DNA from: a virus | Reading direction: 5' to 3' (one strand) | IMG/VR virus record: IMGVR_UViG_3300009788_000098 | Coordinates: 1 to 64,000 of that record | DNA length: 64,000 nucleotides | Shown: one piece after another, positions 22,362-29,582 of the stretch | Position numbering within the stretch: the first letter of the stretch is position 1 | Layout of the letters: each line of letters begins with the position of its first letter | The notes under the pieces: generated by a model | Told to the model about the DNA's origin: nothing | Databases searched by the model: none | The model's input: only the letters and a program-made list of their open reading frames with translations | Program-made: the position numbers and the translations under genes

Positions 22362-23217
22362 CATTCTCCTCTGTGCCCCGACCTATCGTTCTAGTACCGC
22401 TGCAATACGGATGATAGAGTCACTGCATCACATTGATGCTAACGTGCTGTGCTTCATAACGGGGTCGAGAGAGGATGAGGAATTGTTGGTCATTGCTGAC
22501 TACCTGGTTGGCAAAGATTTTCCTGTCATTCTAGCGTGCGCGGAGCGCAATTGTGCTGCCTTCAACCAGGCATGGGGGTTCGTGTGGGCAGTGAACAACG
22601 GATTACATGCCAAGTACGTATGCTGGATAGATGATGATGTAGAATTTGTGCACAATGATGTTGCCATAATGCAGGCAATTGAGGGTGCTGAACCGTTTTC
22701 GTTGTTGTCTCTAGCATTACCTTGTGAGCCGCGGGAAAAAAACAATCCAATTGGCGCTGGGTGGTTGGATGCGTGTGGTATCGTTGCAAAGTTCGAGGAT
22801 TGTGTGAAATATGGTGTGAGGGATTCACAACCTGAAGCACCATGGATATTCTACACTGAAGTAGAGTACATGCACCGTATGTGTTACTTTACAAACAGAC
22901 CTACAGCTTCAAGTGTGGGTTGTTATTACTTGCATTATCAGCGCACCGATGCAGACCTCATTGAGAAGCGGGCTGAGACTGAGGCGGAGGCTTTCCACTA
23001 TGCTGGTCGTTTCTGGAAGGACAAGTTTGACATTGATGTTCACATAGACCCGATTGGAGACCCTGATGTTTGGGGTGAGTTGTGGGCATTGTGTAATACT
23101 GGGTATAACTATAACTTTGAGAAACATCTGATATTTGATGGGCGGTGGGTTGATTGGGAAGACATTTATAACAGTTATAATGTAGAGATATTAAGAGGAG
23201 TACAACAAGATGAGTGA
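22354..23217 (+). CDS. GT-A type glycosyltransferase, 287 aa
   Basis: The fold begins IDILLCAPTYRSSTAAIRM, as in family 2-like enzymes. The metal and nucleotide-sugar motif is CWIDDDVEF, with Asp 93-95. A conserved GAGWLDACGIVAKF and a C-terminal extension follow. It would transfer a sugar from a nucleotide donor. It lies 21 kb from the two GT2 paralogues of the sugar cassette and is not obviously their duplicate. Substrate unknown. Confidence 0.7.
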   Translation: MIDILLCAPTYRSSTAAIRMIESLHHIDANVLCFITGSREDEELLVIADYLVGKDFPVILACAERNCAAFNQAWGFVWAVNNGLHAKYVCWIDDDVEFVHNDVAIMQAIEGAEPFSLLSLALPCEPREKNNPIGAGWLDACGIVAKFEDCVKYGVRDSQPEAPWIFYTEVEYMHRMCYFTNRPTASSVGCYYLHYQRTDADLIEKRAETEAEAFHYAGRFWKDKFDIDVHIDPIGDPDVWGELWALCNTGYNYNFEKHLIFDGRWVDWEDIYNSYNVEILRGVQQDE

Positions 23218-23413
23218 AAAAGTAAAATGTGTATCGGTTTATCTTGATGGTTGTTACGGATATACTGTGCCAGCAAATCCAAAGGATATAGCCTGTATGC
23301 TTGATGGCGAATTGGACGGCATAGACCTTGGTGATGATGTGGTCATAGAGCTAAAAGTTGTTGGATTTACACAAGATGAAATAGATAACTTTGGCGAATT
23401 CGCAGGCTGGTGA
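23210..23413 (+). CDS. Hypothetical acidic protein, 67 aa
   Basis: Overlaps the glycosyltransferase end by 8 bases, and its ribosome site (AGAGGAG) lies within that gene. The product is acidic and strand-rich (VSVYLDGCYGYTVPANPKDI). No family recognised. Confidence 0.6.
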   Translation: MSEKVKCVSVYLDGCYGYTVPANPKDIACMLDGELDGIDLGDDVVIELKVVGFTQDEIDNFGEFAGW

Positions 23414-23688
23414 ACAAGGGATTGGGCAGAGATATATGGTGGTGGATGATTGAATATATGTCCTGCACAAACTGCAACAAGAATACGATGAAAGTTACTA
23501 TAACAACTGGAACAAAAGTGTTAGATTGTGGCACACTAAACAAAATAACTATCTGTAAATTCTCTTGTGAAGAATGTGGATGTTTACACGGAACGACATC
23601 AGTAAGTATCCCAAACTCAATTCCAGAAGCAGATATAGTTTTTGACAACTACATTTGCCACGAGAATATTGAGATGTTGAGTGATTGA
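23410..23688 (+). CDS. Cys-rich protein, 92 aa
   Basis: GTG start in a GTGA overlap; an ATG at 23446 is an alternative. CTNCNKN and CEECGCLHG suggest a two-knuckle zinc ribbon, with a strand-rich segment between them. It ends within the start of a methyltransferase fragment. Function unknown. Confidence 0.55.
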   Translation: MNKGLGRDIWWWMIEYMSCTNCNKNTMKVTITTGTKVLDCGTLNKITICKFSCEECGCLHGTTSVSIPNSIPEADIVFDNYICHENIEMLSD

Positions 23689-23839
23689 GCTTGAGAACGG
23701 TTTCCAGTTGCACTTGGGGGACTGCCTTGAGGTGATAAAGAACTTGCCTAACGAGAGTGTTGATTTAATTGTAACTGATCCTCCATATGGAGATAGTAAC
23801 AGGAGTGTAAAATGGCACAACCAAAGAGAATTATTATAG
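23681..23839 (+). pseudogene. N-terminal fragment of a DNA methyltransferase gene
   Basis: A GTG at 23681 opens a frame whose first 38 codons match the starts of the methyltransferases at 24874 and 26930: IELENGFQLHLGDCLEVIKN, then VTDPPYGDS. After that the frame runs into unrelated sequence and stops at 23839. The DPPY motif is intact but the SAM-binding FxGxG part is missing. The next gene starts at 23812, inside it. A relic of a duplicated methyltransferase. Confidence 0.8.
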
Positions 23840-24231
23840 AGTACGATAATGGGTGTGCGGATGTAATCGACCTTTTTGAGGGCTGCTATAGTATGGACTG
23901 GGGGTATGGAGAGATTGGAGGGTATCGGAACGTTGAAGGCATAATGAGGTTTGTCATAAGAGGCACTGGCAGATTTCTTCGCAAACAAAAAGGTGACAAG
24001 TATTCTTGTAATCGGAAGGAAGAAACTATGAACGAAAAATTAAACTTGAACAATTATTCAGAACTGTTTTTCAAAGTTCCAGTTGATAGCAAGATGACTT
24101 ATGACGAAGCCAAACGACTTGTTGGCTGTATTTTGTACATAGAGGGAGGCGACGCGCTTGAGGTCACTTCTATTAGCGATGATGACGATTTCGTTTATAT
24201 AAATGTGGAGAAAATAGATGAAGATAACTGA
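23812..24231 (+). CDS. Hypothetical protein, 139 aa
   Basis: The ATG at 23812 has ACAGGAG upstream, inside the methyltransferase fragment. An internal ATG at 24028 in the same frame is preceded by GGAAGGAAG, so a shorter 67-residue product (MNEKLNLNNYSELFFKVP...) may also be made. The first part is acidic and Gly-rich; the second is alpha/beta. Possibly two fused small genes. Confidence 0.6.
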   Translation: MAQPKRIIIEYDNGCADVIDLFEGCYSMDWGYGEIGGYRNVEGIMRFVIRGTGRFLRKQKGDKYSCNRKEETMNEKLNLNNYSELFFKVPVDSKMTYDEAKRLVGCILYIEGGDALEVTSISDDDDFVYINVEKIDEDN

Positions 24232-24385
24232 CATCAAGGTCGTTGACATTGATATTCCGTTCTTGAGGTGGGTTGGGATACTTATAAAAGTGACACTTGC
24301 TTCATTAGTAGTGTCAGTCATTGTGTTTGGTGTGCTGACAGTGCTGTTAGTTGCTGGCACGGTGTTTCTTGCGATGCTGGTATGA
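24218..24385 (+). CDS. Single-pass membrane protein, 55 aa
   Basis: The ATG at 24218 overlaps the preceding gene. After a soluble start, residues 19-55 are almost entirely hydrophobic (LIKVTLASLVVSVIVFGVLT and on), enough for one long or two short helices. Function unknown. Confidence 0.5.
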   Translation: MKITDIKVVDIDIPFLRWVGILIKVTLASLVVSVIVFGVLTVLLVAGTVFLAMLV

Positions 24386-24404
24386 CTAGACTTCAGTAAA
24401 GTCC

Positions 24405-24433
24405 TTGACAAGAACACAGATTAATGGTATACT
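24405..24433 (+). promoter_or_regulatory. Promoter for 24471
   Basis: TTGACA (24405-24410), 17 bp, TATACT (24428-24433). GTGAAAGGAG and the GTG start at 24471 follow about 35 bases later. Confidence 0.9.
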
Positions 24434-24470
24434 GTGTATAGAAATATCCAACTAGTGAAAGGAGAAAGTT

Positions 24471-24845
24471 GTGAAAATTAGCAATAAATCACAGACCATA
24501 CTCAAAGAAACGTTTGCTCAATACAAAGATGCAGACCCAGTAGATTTCGGCATAAGCAAAACCCTATATGACCGTGCGGTGTTCCACATCTACCCTGTTG
24601 GAGATACCCTAAACGATGAGAACGAGGAATCAGCGGGCTACACAACCTGTCTGCTGTTCGACCTCCATATTTATGACACTAAGAACATGCAAAAATACAT
24701 ACTATCCAACAGAGACGGTATAGACTTCATCGGTTTCGAGAACGTAAAAGTCCACGTATTCAAAGACCAAAGCACGATGATTGCGGTGGACGTAGAGGAA
24801 ATACAAATATGTAATCTCAAGCTAGTAACGGTAACTCACACATGA
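24471..24845 (+). CDS. Hypothetical protein, 124 aa
   Basis: GTG start with GAAAGGAG 7 bases upstream, behind a good promoter. The product is an alpha/beta protein with many Asp residues (TILKETFAQYKDADPVDFGI) and no zinc motif. It may be a high-level early product because of its private promoter. Family not recognised. Confidence 0.7.
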   Translation: MKISNKSQTILKETFAQYKDADPVDFGISKTLYDRAVFHIYPVGDTLNDENEESAGYTTCLLFDLHIYDTKNMQKYILSNRDGIDFIGFENVKVHVFKDQSTMIAVDVEEIQICNLKLVTVTHT

Positions 24846-24873
24846 GTGCAATAATTATAAAACGGACAACAAT

Positions 24874-25614
24874 ATGATTGAACTTAAAAATGGCTTCCAT
24901 TTGCATCACGGGAATTGTCTTGAAACGACAACACGAATGCCAAATAAAAGCATTGATCTGATAATAACTGATCCTCCCTATGGAGACAGCTACAAAAGTT
25001 GTTATCAGAATTATGACAATAGGGGAACAATACCCGTGAGAATTGAGCGTGAAGATTATTTTCAAGAAATAGAAGGTGACGAAGAGGTTCCTACCGAGTA
25101 TTTAATTGAATGTTATAGATTACTAAAAGATGCTTCTGCCATCTACATTTTTTGCAAATGGAACAAATGGCATATTCTTTTCCCCGCTGTAGAACAAGCA
25201 GGTTTCAAGATAAAGAATATGATTGTGATGAACAAAAACAATCATGGAATGGGGGATTTGAAGGGTAGCTATGCCCCCAAGCATGAGCTTGTAATGTTTG
25301 CTACTAAAGGAAAGCATATTCTAAGGTACAAGATGCGACCTAAAGATGTAATAAGAGCAAAGGTTCTATACAGTGGCTCAAGAAGATTACATCCTAACCA
25401 AAAGCCTGTAGAGTGGATAATACCATTTATTTTACATTCATCAGATGAAAGCGACACGATACTAGATTTGTATATGGGTTCTGGGACAACTGGCGAAGCA
25501 TGTGTCAACACCGCCAGGAATTTCGTGGGTATTGAGAAAGAGAAGAAATACTTTGATATAGCGGTAAAGCGCATCCGAAAAGCGCAAATGCAACCGTTGC
25601 TATTCCAACCTTAA
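24874..25614 (+). CDS. DNA adenine/cytosine-N4 methyltransferase, 246 aa
   Basis: DPPYGDS (33-39) comes before the SAM-binding LDLYMGSGTTGEAC (near 205), the order of beta-class N6-adenine or N4-cytosine enzymes. HPNQKPVEW (near 180) and a C-terminal FVGIEKEKKYFDIAVKRI complete the fold. It shares both ends with the enzymes at 26930 and 63180 (AQMQPLLF at the end), so these are paralogues. Likely role: modify phage DNA against restriction. Confidence 0.85.
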   Translation: MIELKNGFHLHHGNCLETTTRMPNKSIDLIITDPPYGDSYKSCYQNYDNRGTIPVRIEREDYFQEIEGDEEVPTEYLIECYRLLKDASAIYIFCKWNKWHILFPAVEQAGFKIKNMIVMNKNNHGMGDLKGSYAPKHELVMFATKGKHILRYKMRPKDVIRAKVLYSGSRRLHPNQKPVEWIIPFILHSSDESDTILDLYMGSGTTGEACVNTARNFVGIEKEKKYFDIAVKRIRKAQMQPLLFQP

Positions 25615-25705
25615 CAACTCCAACTCCTCTGGAATATTTAAGATTAGAAGTGCATTTTCACCCTGTGCAGATGGGCAAGAATGGGGTAGAATACGTGTAC
25701 TATGA

Positions 25706-25816
25706 AAAGCAGTAAGGCAATGTCGATAACTATTGAAAGTTCCCCGTGTCCGTGGTCTGGCAAGGTCGCCCCTTACCTTACTGCTTTGGCCTTCTGACCA
25801 CGAACAAGGGGAATTT
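25706..25816 (+). ncRNA. Interleaved long stems (pseudoknot-like RNA or DNA element)
   Basis: A 12 bp perfect stem, AAAGCAGTAAGG (25706-25717) with CCTTACTGCTTT (25776-25787), interleaves with a second: 25737-25757 pairs with 25796-25816 over 21 positions, with two mismatches and one G-U. The order is A1-B1-A2-B2, so both stems can coexist only as a pseudoknot; otherwise they are alternatives. It lies in the 249-base gap 25615-25863, which has no gene, just before the 25864 gene. Confidence 0.7.
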
Positions 25817-25863
25817 GCTTATTGATTTTAGTCCCAACAGGAAGGAGATAGGGAGTATTTTTT

Positions 25864-26811
25864 ATGGAAATGGTAAAAGAAGAGTTCAATTTGGTGGAGT
25901 TGCTGGAGGGCAGCTACGGTGACTATCGGGAGGCGGAGCCAGAACCAGACAACTGGTTTGACTTATTGGATGACCGCGTCTTTGAGGTTACCAGTGATAT
26001 GGAAGACGCTCTCAGAGACATGGACAGACGGAAAGAGCTGGATGAACGGCGTTTATCTCGTATAGCTGACTGTGGGAACTGGGCTTATTGGTTTGATCCG
26101 CACGCCGGGTCAATGAAAACGTATAAGTTTCGTTGTGACCTGTTCCGTGAGTGTCCAAAGTGCTTGGAGCAGAGAGCTAAGGCTGAATTCAAGCAGTGGC
26201 GAAAGGTAATGTACGAGCCAGTTGCCCACTTCACAATGGATAGTGGTGAAACGGATAGTTGGCTACGTAAAGCTGGCGCAAAGAAGAGTGATTATGTCAG
26301 ATACCCACAGAAAGACGGGACTGATGTGTTACTCGTGCAAAGAGATTTAATTCCTGACGCATCACTCGTCGGCCCTGAATGGTATCACCAACAGGATTGG
26401 ACAAAGATTATGGACACGCCTGAAGGTCGTAACCGTTCTGGAACGCTGCACGCTGGCCCACCCCCAAGTGGTAAGGAAGAGTACACGGTTATCACGACCA
26501 TGCAATTCCTCACAACCGCTGATTGGGTAGTGACAGCAGAAGCTATGCGACAGGTCATTGAGGACACAGGACATTATCGCCCTACAGAACCTCAACATGT
26601 TGTATCTTGTCTCACAGATCGCACGAACAAGACTGTTGCGAAGCTTTTAGCTGCTGGCTATGAGATCACGATCTACAAGAAGAAGTTCAAGCTGATACAC
26701 AGTAAGATTTCGTGGGATAATATAGATATACATACGGAAAATCTTACCAAAGTTCCGCTTCATGTATTGCACAAAAGACGGCAAAAACGGCTCGTCGCAG
26801 GTCTAATCTAG
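25864..26811 (+). CDS. Unrecognised protein with C(x)nCPxC motif, 315 aa
   Basis: The start region is acidic. Residues 66-100 read CGNWAYWFDPHAGSMKTYKF, then CDLFRECPKC and a basic helix (LEQRAKAEFKQWRK). A Cys cluster of this type followed by R/K/W-rich helices resembles rolling-circle or plasmid Rep proteins, but no HUH motif is visible. The gene is bracketed by folded DNA/RNA and sits between two methyltransferase paralogues, as if inserted. No function is assigned. Confidence 0.65.
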   Translation: MEMVKEEFNLVELLEGSYGDYREAEPEPDNWFDLLDDRVFEVTSDMEDALRDMDRRKELDERRLSRIADCGNWAYWFDPHAGSMKTYKFRCDLFRECPKCLEQRAKAEFKQWRKVMYEPVAHFTMDSGETDSWLRKAGAKKSDYVRYPQKDGTDVLLVQRDLIPDASLVGPEWYHQQDWTKIMDTPEGRNRSGTLHAGPPPSGKEEYTVITTMQFLTTADWVVTAEAMRQVIEDTGHYRPTEPQHVVSCLTDRTNKTVAKLLAAGYEITIYKKKFKLIHSKISWDNIDIHTENLTKVPLHVLHKRRQKRLVAGLI

Positions 26812-26820
26812 CAAATTAGC

Positions 26821-26857
26821 CTACTTAGTCCATAAGTAGCGATAGTTGAAGGTCAAC
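26821..26857 (+). other. Two small hairpins after the 25864 gene
   Basis: CTACTTA-GTCCA-TAAGTAG (26821-26839) and GTTGA-AGG-TCAAC (26845-26857) lie directly behind the stop codon. No T-run follows. The downstream AACAGGGAGATAGG resembles AACAGGAAGGAGATAGGG before the gene, a possible short flanking direct repeat. Confidence 0.5.
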
Positions 26858-26894
26858 CGATGGTGGAAAGTAACAGGGAGATAGGTAAACTGAC

Positions 26895-26923
26895 TTGCAT
26901 ATTTTGTCAAGATATGGTATTAT
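26895..26923 (+). promoter_or_regulatory. Promoter of the second methyltransferase
   Basis: TTGCAT (26895-26900), 17 bp, TATTAT (26918-26923). The ATG at 26930 is only 7 bases after the -10 box, so the mRNA would start at or beside the start codon (leaderless). The segment TGTCAAGATATGGTATTATAGTGTA is nearly repeated at 28360-28384. Confidence 0.7.
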
Positions 26924-26929
26924 AGTGTA

Positions 26930-27562
26930 ATGATTGAATTAGATAGTGGTTTCCAATTGCATTTGGGAGATTGTTTACAAATTATGAAGGGTATGCCTGG
27001 TGGTTCTGTGGATGCGGTGGTTACCGACCCGCCGTATGGAATAGGACGAGTATGGAAAGGCGGTGCTTCATGTGGTTGGGCATCCGCACAGAAACAGACA
27101 TCCAAAAGGAACGAATGGGATGATAAACCACCCTCAAAAGAAGTATTTGATACTATTCTGTCCACTGGCAACACGGTGATTATATGGGGCGGGAATTACT
27201 TTGAATTGCCTACATCTCGCGGGTGGCTTGTATGGGTAAAGCCAGAGAGGGGCTTCACATTATCCGAGGCTGAGTTAGCATGGACTAATATGGATATGCC
27301 AATGAGAGTATTTGAGCATCGGCGCTCTGATAGAGGGCGTGTCCATCCTACACAGAAACCGCTTGGTTTAATGAAGTGGTGTATAACAAAATACACAAAA
27401 GAGAGCGACACCGTCCTCGATCCCTTTATGGGCAGTGGAACAACGGGAGTAGCCTGTCACTTGACGGGACGTAACTTTATCGGCATTGAAATTGATCCTG
27501 ATTACTTTGCCATAGCAGAGAAACGCATTCGAGAAGTGCAGATGCAACCGTTATTATTTTGA
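26930..27562 (+). CDS. DNA methyltransferase (beta-class), 210 aa
   Basis: DPPYGIG is at 33-39 and the SAM motif LDPFMGSGTTGVAC near 165-178, with HPTQKPLGLMKW before it. It is shorter than the paralogue at 24874 because the middle region is reduced. It ends VQMQPLLF. Probably N6-adenine or N4-cytosine specific. No ribosome site precedes the ATG, consistent with a leaderless transcript. Confidence 0.85.
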   Translation: MIELDSGFQLHLGDCLQIMKGMPGGSVDAVVTDPPYGIGRVWKGGASCGWASAQKQTSKRNEWDDKPPSKEVFDTILSTGNTVIIWGGNYFELPTSRGWLVWVKPERGFTLSEAELAWTNMDMPMRVFEHRRSDRGRVHPTQKPLGLMKWCITKYTKESDTVLDPFMGSGTTGVACHLTGRNFIGIEIDPDYFAIAEKRIREVQMQPLLF

Positions 27563-27573
27563 AAGGAGAAGTT

Positions 27574-27777
27574 ATGAACGTTATGAACGGAGGATACCCA
27601 ATGCCAGATGAATTTGACCCCGATAACCTAGATACTGATAGACAGTTGACAGAGGTACTGGAAGAACAGAACAAAGAATTGAAAGCCGAGGTTGAGAGGC
27701 TGAAGAAATTATTGAAAGAAGCAATTTATCGCACCGATGCGCCTGCTGGTGAAGATTGTCTAGGGTGGCAAGGCTAA
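27574..27777 (+). CDS. Small coiled-coil protein, 67 aa
   Basis: GAAAGGAG lies 7 bases before the ATG at 27574. Residues 23-55 form a heptad-rich helix (LTEVLEEQNKELKAEVERLK), followed by a short tail with a single Cys. Similar coiled-coil proteins lie at 28110-28316 (C-terminal part) and 30116. Function unknown. Confidence 0.65.
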   Translation: MNVMNGGYPMPDEFDPDNLDTDRQLTEVLEEQNKELKAEVERLKKLLKEAIYRTDAPAGEDCLGWQG

Positions 27778-27789
27778 AGAGTGGCGGAA

Positions 27790-27906
27790 ATGAATCCTAT
27801 ATTTGCCTACATAATTACAGTTGCCGTGTGTAGTATAATATTCACCGTGCTTCTCACCATCTTCATTTATTGCGGCCTTGAAGAAGACTGGGGAGATTGG
27901 GATTGA
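27790..27906 (+). CDS. Single-pass membrane protein, 38 aa
   Basis: Starts at the ATG 27790 (a GTG at 27781 is in frame). Hydrophobic residues 4-30 (IFAYIITVAVCSIIFTVLLT and on), then an acidic tail EEDWGDWD. Small; supported by position in the gene chain. Confidence 0.5.
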   Translation: MNPIFAYIITVAVCSIIFTVLLTIFIYCGLEEDWGDWD

Positions 27907-27954
27907 ATGGTTGAACTAGAGAACGGATTTCAGTTGTACAGGAGTGTAAGATGA
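27907..27954 (+). pseudogene. Minimal methyltransferase start relic
   Basis: ATG at 27907 opens MVELENGFQL, the conserved first ten residues of the three methyltransferases here, then breaks into the ribosome site of the next gene and stops at 27954. The breakpoint is followed by ACAGGAGTGTAA, the same sequence that follows the break in the fragment at 23681. Confidence 0.7.
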
Positions 27955-28316
27955 GGATACCGATAAAAGCGTTGAAGGAGATTGCAAAGAAATATAGCCT
28001 TTCTCACATTATTTTATTTGCTTATCACCCGAATAGTAAAGAACACCATATCGCCTCTTATGGCAAATCACTGGAGGGGTGTTCCCAAGCAGCAGATTTT
28101 AGCAATACGTTAAGGGAAGCGCTAGGATGGCCTGAAGCATTACTTGTACAACCATCACGAGTAAAGAAATTGCAAGTCGAGGTTGAGGGGTTGAAGGAAT
28201 TATTAAAACAAGTTGCTCAGCATGTTAGTACTGATAATATTGGAGCCGGGTCAGCTTTAGTTTGTGACACTCTTCAAAAATTGATGAGAGACAATTATTT
28301 TTATGAACAAAAATAG
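27951..28316 (+). CDS. Conserved phage protein, 121 aa
   Basis: The ATG at 27951 has ACAGGAG upstream. The first 65 residues (IAKKYSLSHIILFAYHPNSK, then ASYGKSLEGCSQAADFSN) follow a pattern often seen in small phage proteins of unknown role. The remainder is a coiled coil (VKKLQVEVEGLKELLKQV). Its last codons start a 28 bp repeat also found at 30076. Confidence 0.7.
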   Translation: MRIPIKALKEIAKKYSLSHIILFAYHPNSKEHHIASYGKSLEGCSQAADFSNTLREALGWPEALLVQPSRVKKLQVEVEGLKELLKQVAQHVSTDNIGAGSALVCDTLQKLMRDNYFYEQK

Positions 28317-28336
28317 CTTCTGATACCCGGAAGGAA
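28309..28336 (+). repeat. 28 bp exact repeat, copy 1
   Basis: Identical to 30076-30103. Both copies span the final codons and TAG stop of a gene plus the following bases (TAGCTTCTGATACCCGGAAG), and both lead into a new transcription or translation start. Probably a remnant of a segmental duplication. Confidence 0.85.
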
Positions 28337-28349
28337 GTGAGTGGCTTGC

Positions 28350-28378
28350 TTGACACAACTGTCAAGATGTGGTATTAT
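28350..28378 (+). promoter_or_regulatory. Promoter overlapped by a perfect dyad
   Basis: TTGACA (28350-28355), 17 bp, TATTAT (28373-28378). The -35 box lies in CTTGACA-CAAC-TGTCAAG (28349-28366), a perfect 7 bp inverted repeat suited to a dimeric repressor. The transcript would begin with the structured leader that follows. Confidence 0.8.
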
Positions 28379-28384
28379 AGTGTA

Positions 28385-28520
28385 GCATATGATATAAAGC
28401 GGTAACCACACCGTCAAGTGGGTGGAAAGCCCACACCTCCCCCTTACCCTGTTGGGAATTGGATGGCAGTTATAGTAGCTTACTGAGTGCGAACCTCAAC
28501 CATCCAACTACAAGGACACC
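28385..28520 (+). ncRNA. Structured 5' leader (candidate cis-regulatory RNA)
   Basis: Between the promoter and the ATG at 28540 lie about 150 bases without a credible gene. TTGGATGG (28459-28466) pairs with CCATCCAA (28500-28507) and encloses AGTA-GCT-TACT and TGAG...CTCA hairpins, a three-way-junction layout. Upstream, GTGGG...CCCAC and GGTAA...TTACC can form nested stems. It has the architecture of a riboswitch or protein-binding leader, but no known class was recognised. Confidence 0.5.
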
Positions 28521-28539
28521 GTTGAACGAAGGAGAAACC

Positions 28540-28728
28540 ATGATTGACTTGCAATATGTACACAAATGTCCACGATGTAATAATCTTTACTCTGATGAAC
28601 GATTGTGGGAGCTTATTACAAATATGAAAACACCCGATGCTCTCATAAAAGAGTATAAGATTGACGCATGTCCTGTATGTGTTGTAACAAAAGGCATTAT
28701 AAAGGTAGTGAAATCATTTCAGGAATGA
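28540..28728 (+). CDS. Zinc-ribbon protein, 62 aa
   Basis: AAGGAGAAACC precedes the ATG at 28540; the longer frame from a TTG at 28459 lies in the leader. CPRC (10-13) and CPVC (47-50) form a zinc ribbon around a helical insert. It is the first gene behind the structured leader, and its expression probably depends on it. Function unknown. Confidence 0.65.
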   Translation: MIDLQYVHKCPRCNNLYSDERLWELITNMKTPDALIKEYKIDACPVCVVTKGIIKVVKSFQE

Positions 28729-28739
28729 AGGAGAAGATA

Positions 28740-28937
28740 ATGGGAACAATGACTTTATTTATATGTGATTTGTGTGGCAAAAAGTGCGAGGGCAAACTTT
28801 CGGAATACCCACTTAAAGATGACTTCTGCTACATTGACTTTCGTTCACTTGGCGAAAAACGTAGAGTAGAAAATATTCTTGCGTGTGACAGATGTATGAA
28901 TGAATTTGATAAGCTGTTAGCTACACTAAGGACATAA
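28740..28937 (+). CDS. Zinc-binding small protein, 65 aa
   Basis: GAAGGAG precedes the ATG at 28740. CDLCGKKC (9-16) and CDRC (50-53) form a zinc ribbon. The middle has a strand-rich segment (DDFCYIDFRSLGEKRRVENI). Related in style to the protein just upstream. Function unknown. Confidence 0.65.
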   Translation: MGTMTLFICDLCGKKCEGKLSEYPLKDDFCYIDFRSLGEKRRVENILACDRCMNEFDKLLATLRT

Positions 28938-28939
28938 CC

Positions 28940-29305
28940 ATGATAACATTCCGAACGGGAGACGTAGTTGAGATCAACAATGTGCCAGGCAAAGTTGTAC
29001 GCACAAAGAGTAGGCAGCTCATTGTAGAGCCGTTACCGAAGTACACCTATGCCAATGGGGTCATGCAGTTTGACGAGGAGGACATAGAGCAAGCAGGGAA
29101 GTTCTTGGAAATCACATTCATGCGCTTGCACACCGAAATAACGAACCTGATATCGCTGGTTGAGCTTGCATTGCGAGCTGATGTGCAATATAAACAGCAC
29201 TACATATATCTGTTAGCGCAAGCAATTGGGGTTGAGATGGGCGGTATTGATAGAGGTGAGATACCGCACTATGAGGAGGAAGAAGACAATGGCGAGGACA
29301 GTTAG
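28940..29305 (+). CDS. Hypothetical protein, 121 aa
   Basis: Starts two bases after the preceding stop. The N-terminus (TFRTGDVVEINNVPGKVVRT) looks like an SH3-like or KOW-type barrel. A helical region follows, then a very acidic end (EEEEDNGEDS). The barrel could contact nucleic acid. Overlaps the next gene. Confidence 0.6.
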   Translation: MITFRTGDVVEINNVPGKVVRTKSRQLIVEPLPKYTYANGVMQFDEEDIEQAGKFLEITFMRLHTEITNLISLVELALRADVQYKQHYIYLLAQAIGVEMGGIDRGEIPHYEEEEDNGEDS

Positions 29306-29582
29306 TTCTATGAGATGTTTGACGCTCATGTCAACTTCAGACCGATATTATCCTAAGTTTGCCCAGTTCTCGTTTTACGAAGTGCGTTCTGGGCTACCTA
29401 GAGATAACTGGCCTGCTGGGACTATATTTCGGGATGGGCGTGGGCATTTGCGACATGTTCGGAGAGGTAAGAAAGGCGGGTTGATACTGGTGAAGGGGGG
29501 CGGGAGGTCGGATGGACATAAGAGGACACTTGATGATGGTGGTCATAGCTTGCTTATTAGTGGGACTGGCGGGATGTGCTGA
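29289..29582 (+). CDS. Basic Gly-rich protein, 97 aa
   Basis: I chose the ATG at 29289, preceded by GAGGAGGAAGAAG; an earlier in-frame start overlaps the previous gene more. The C-terminal half is Gly/Arg/Lys-rich (RDGRGHLRHVRRGKKGG). It overlaps the lipoprotein gene by 70 bases, so one of the two frames may be spurious. Lower confidence. Confidence 0.4.
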   Translation: MARTVSSMRCLTLMSTSDRYYPKFAQFSFYEVRSGLPRDNWPAGTIFRDGRGHLRHVRRGKKGGLILVKGGGRSDGHKRTLDDGGHSLLISGTGGMC

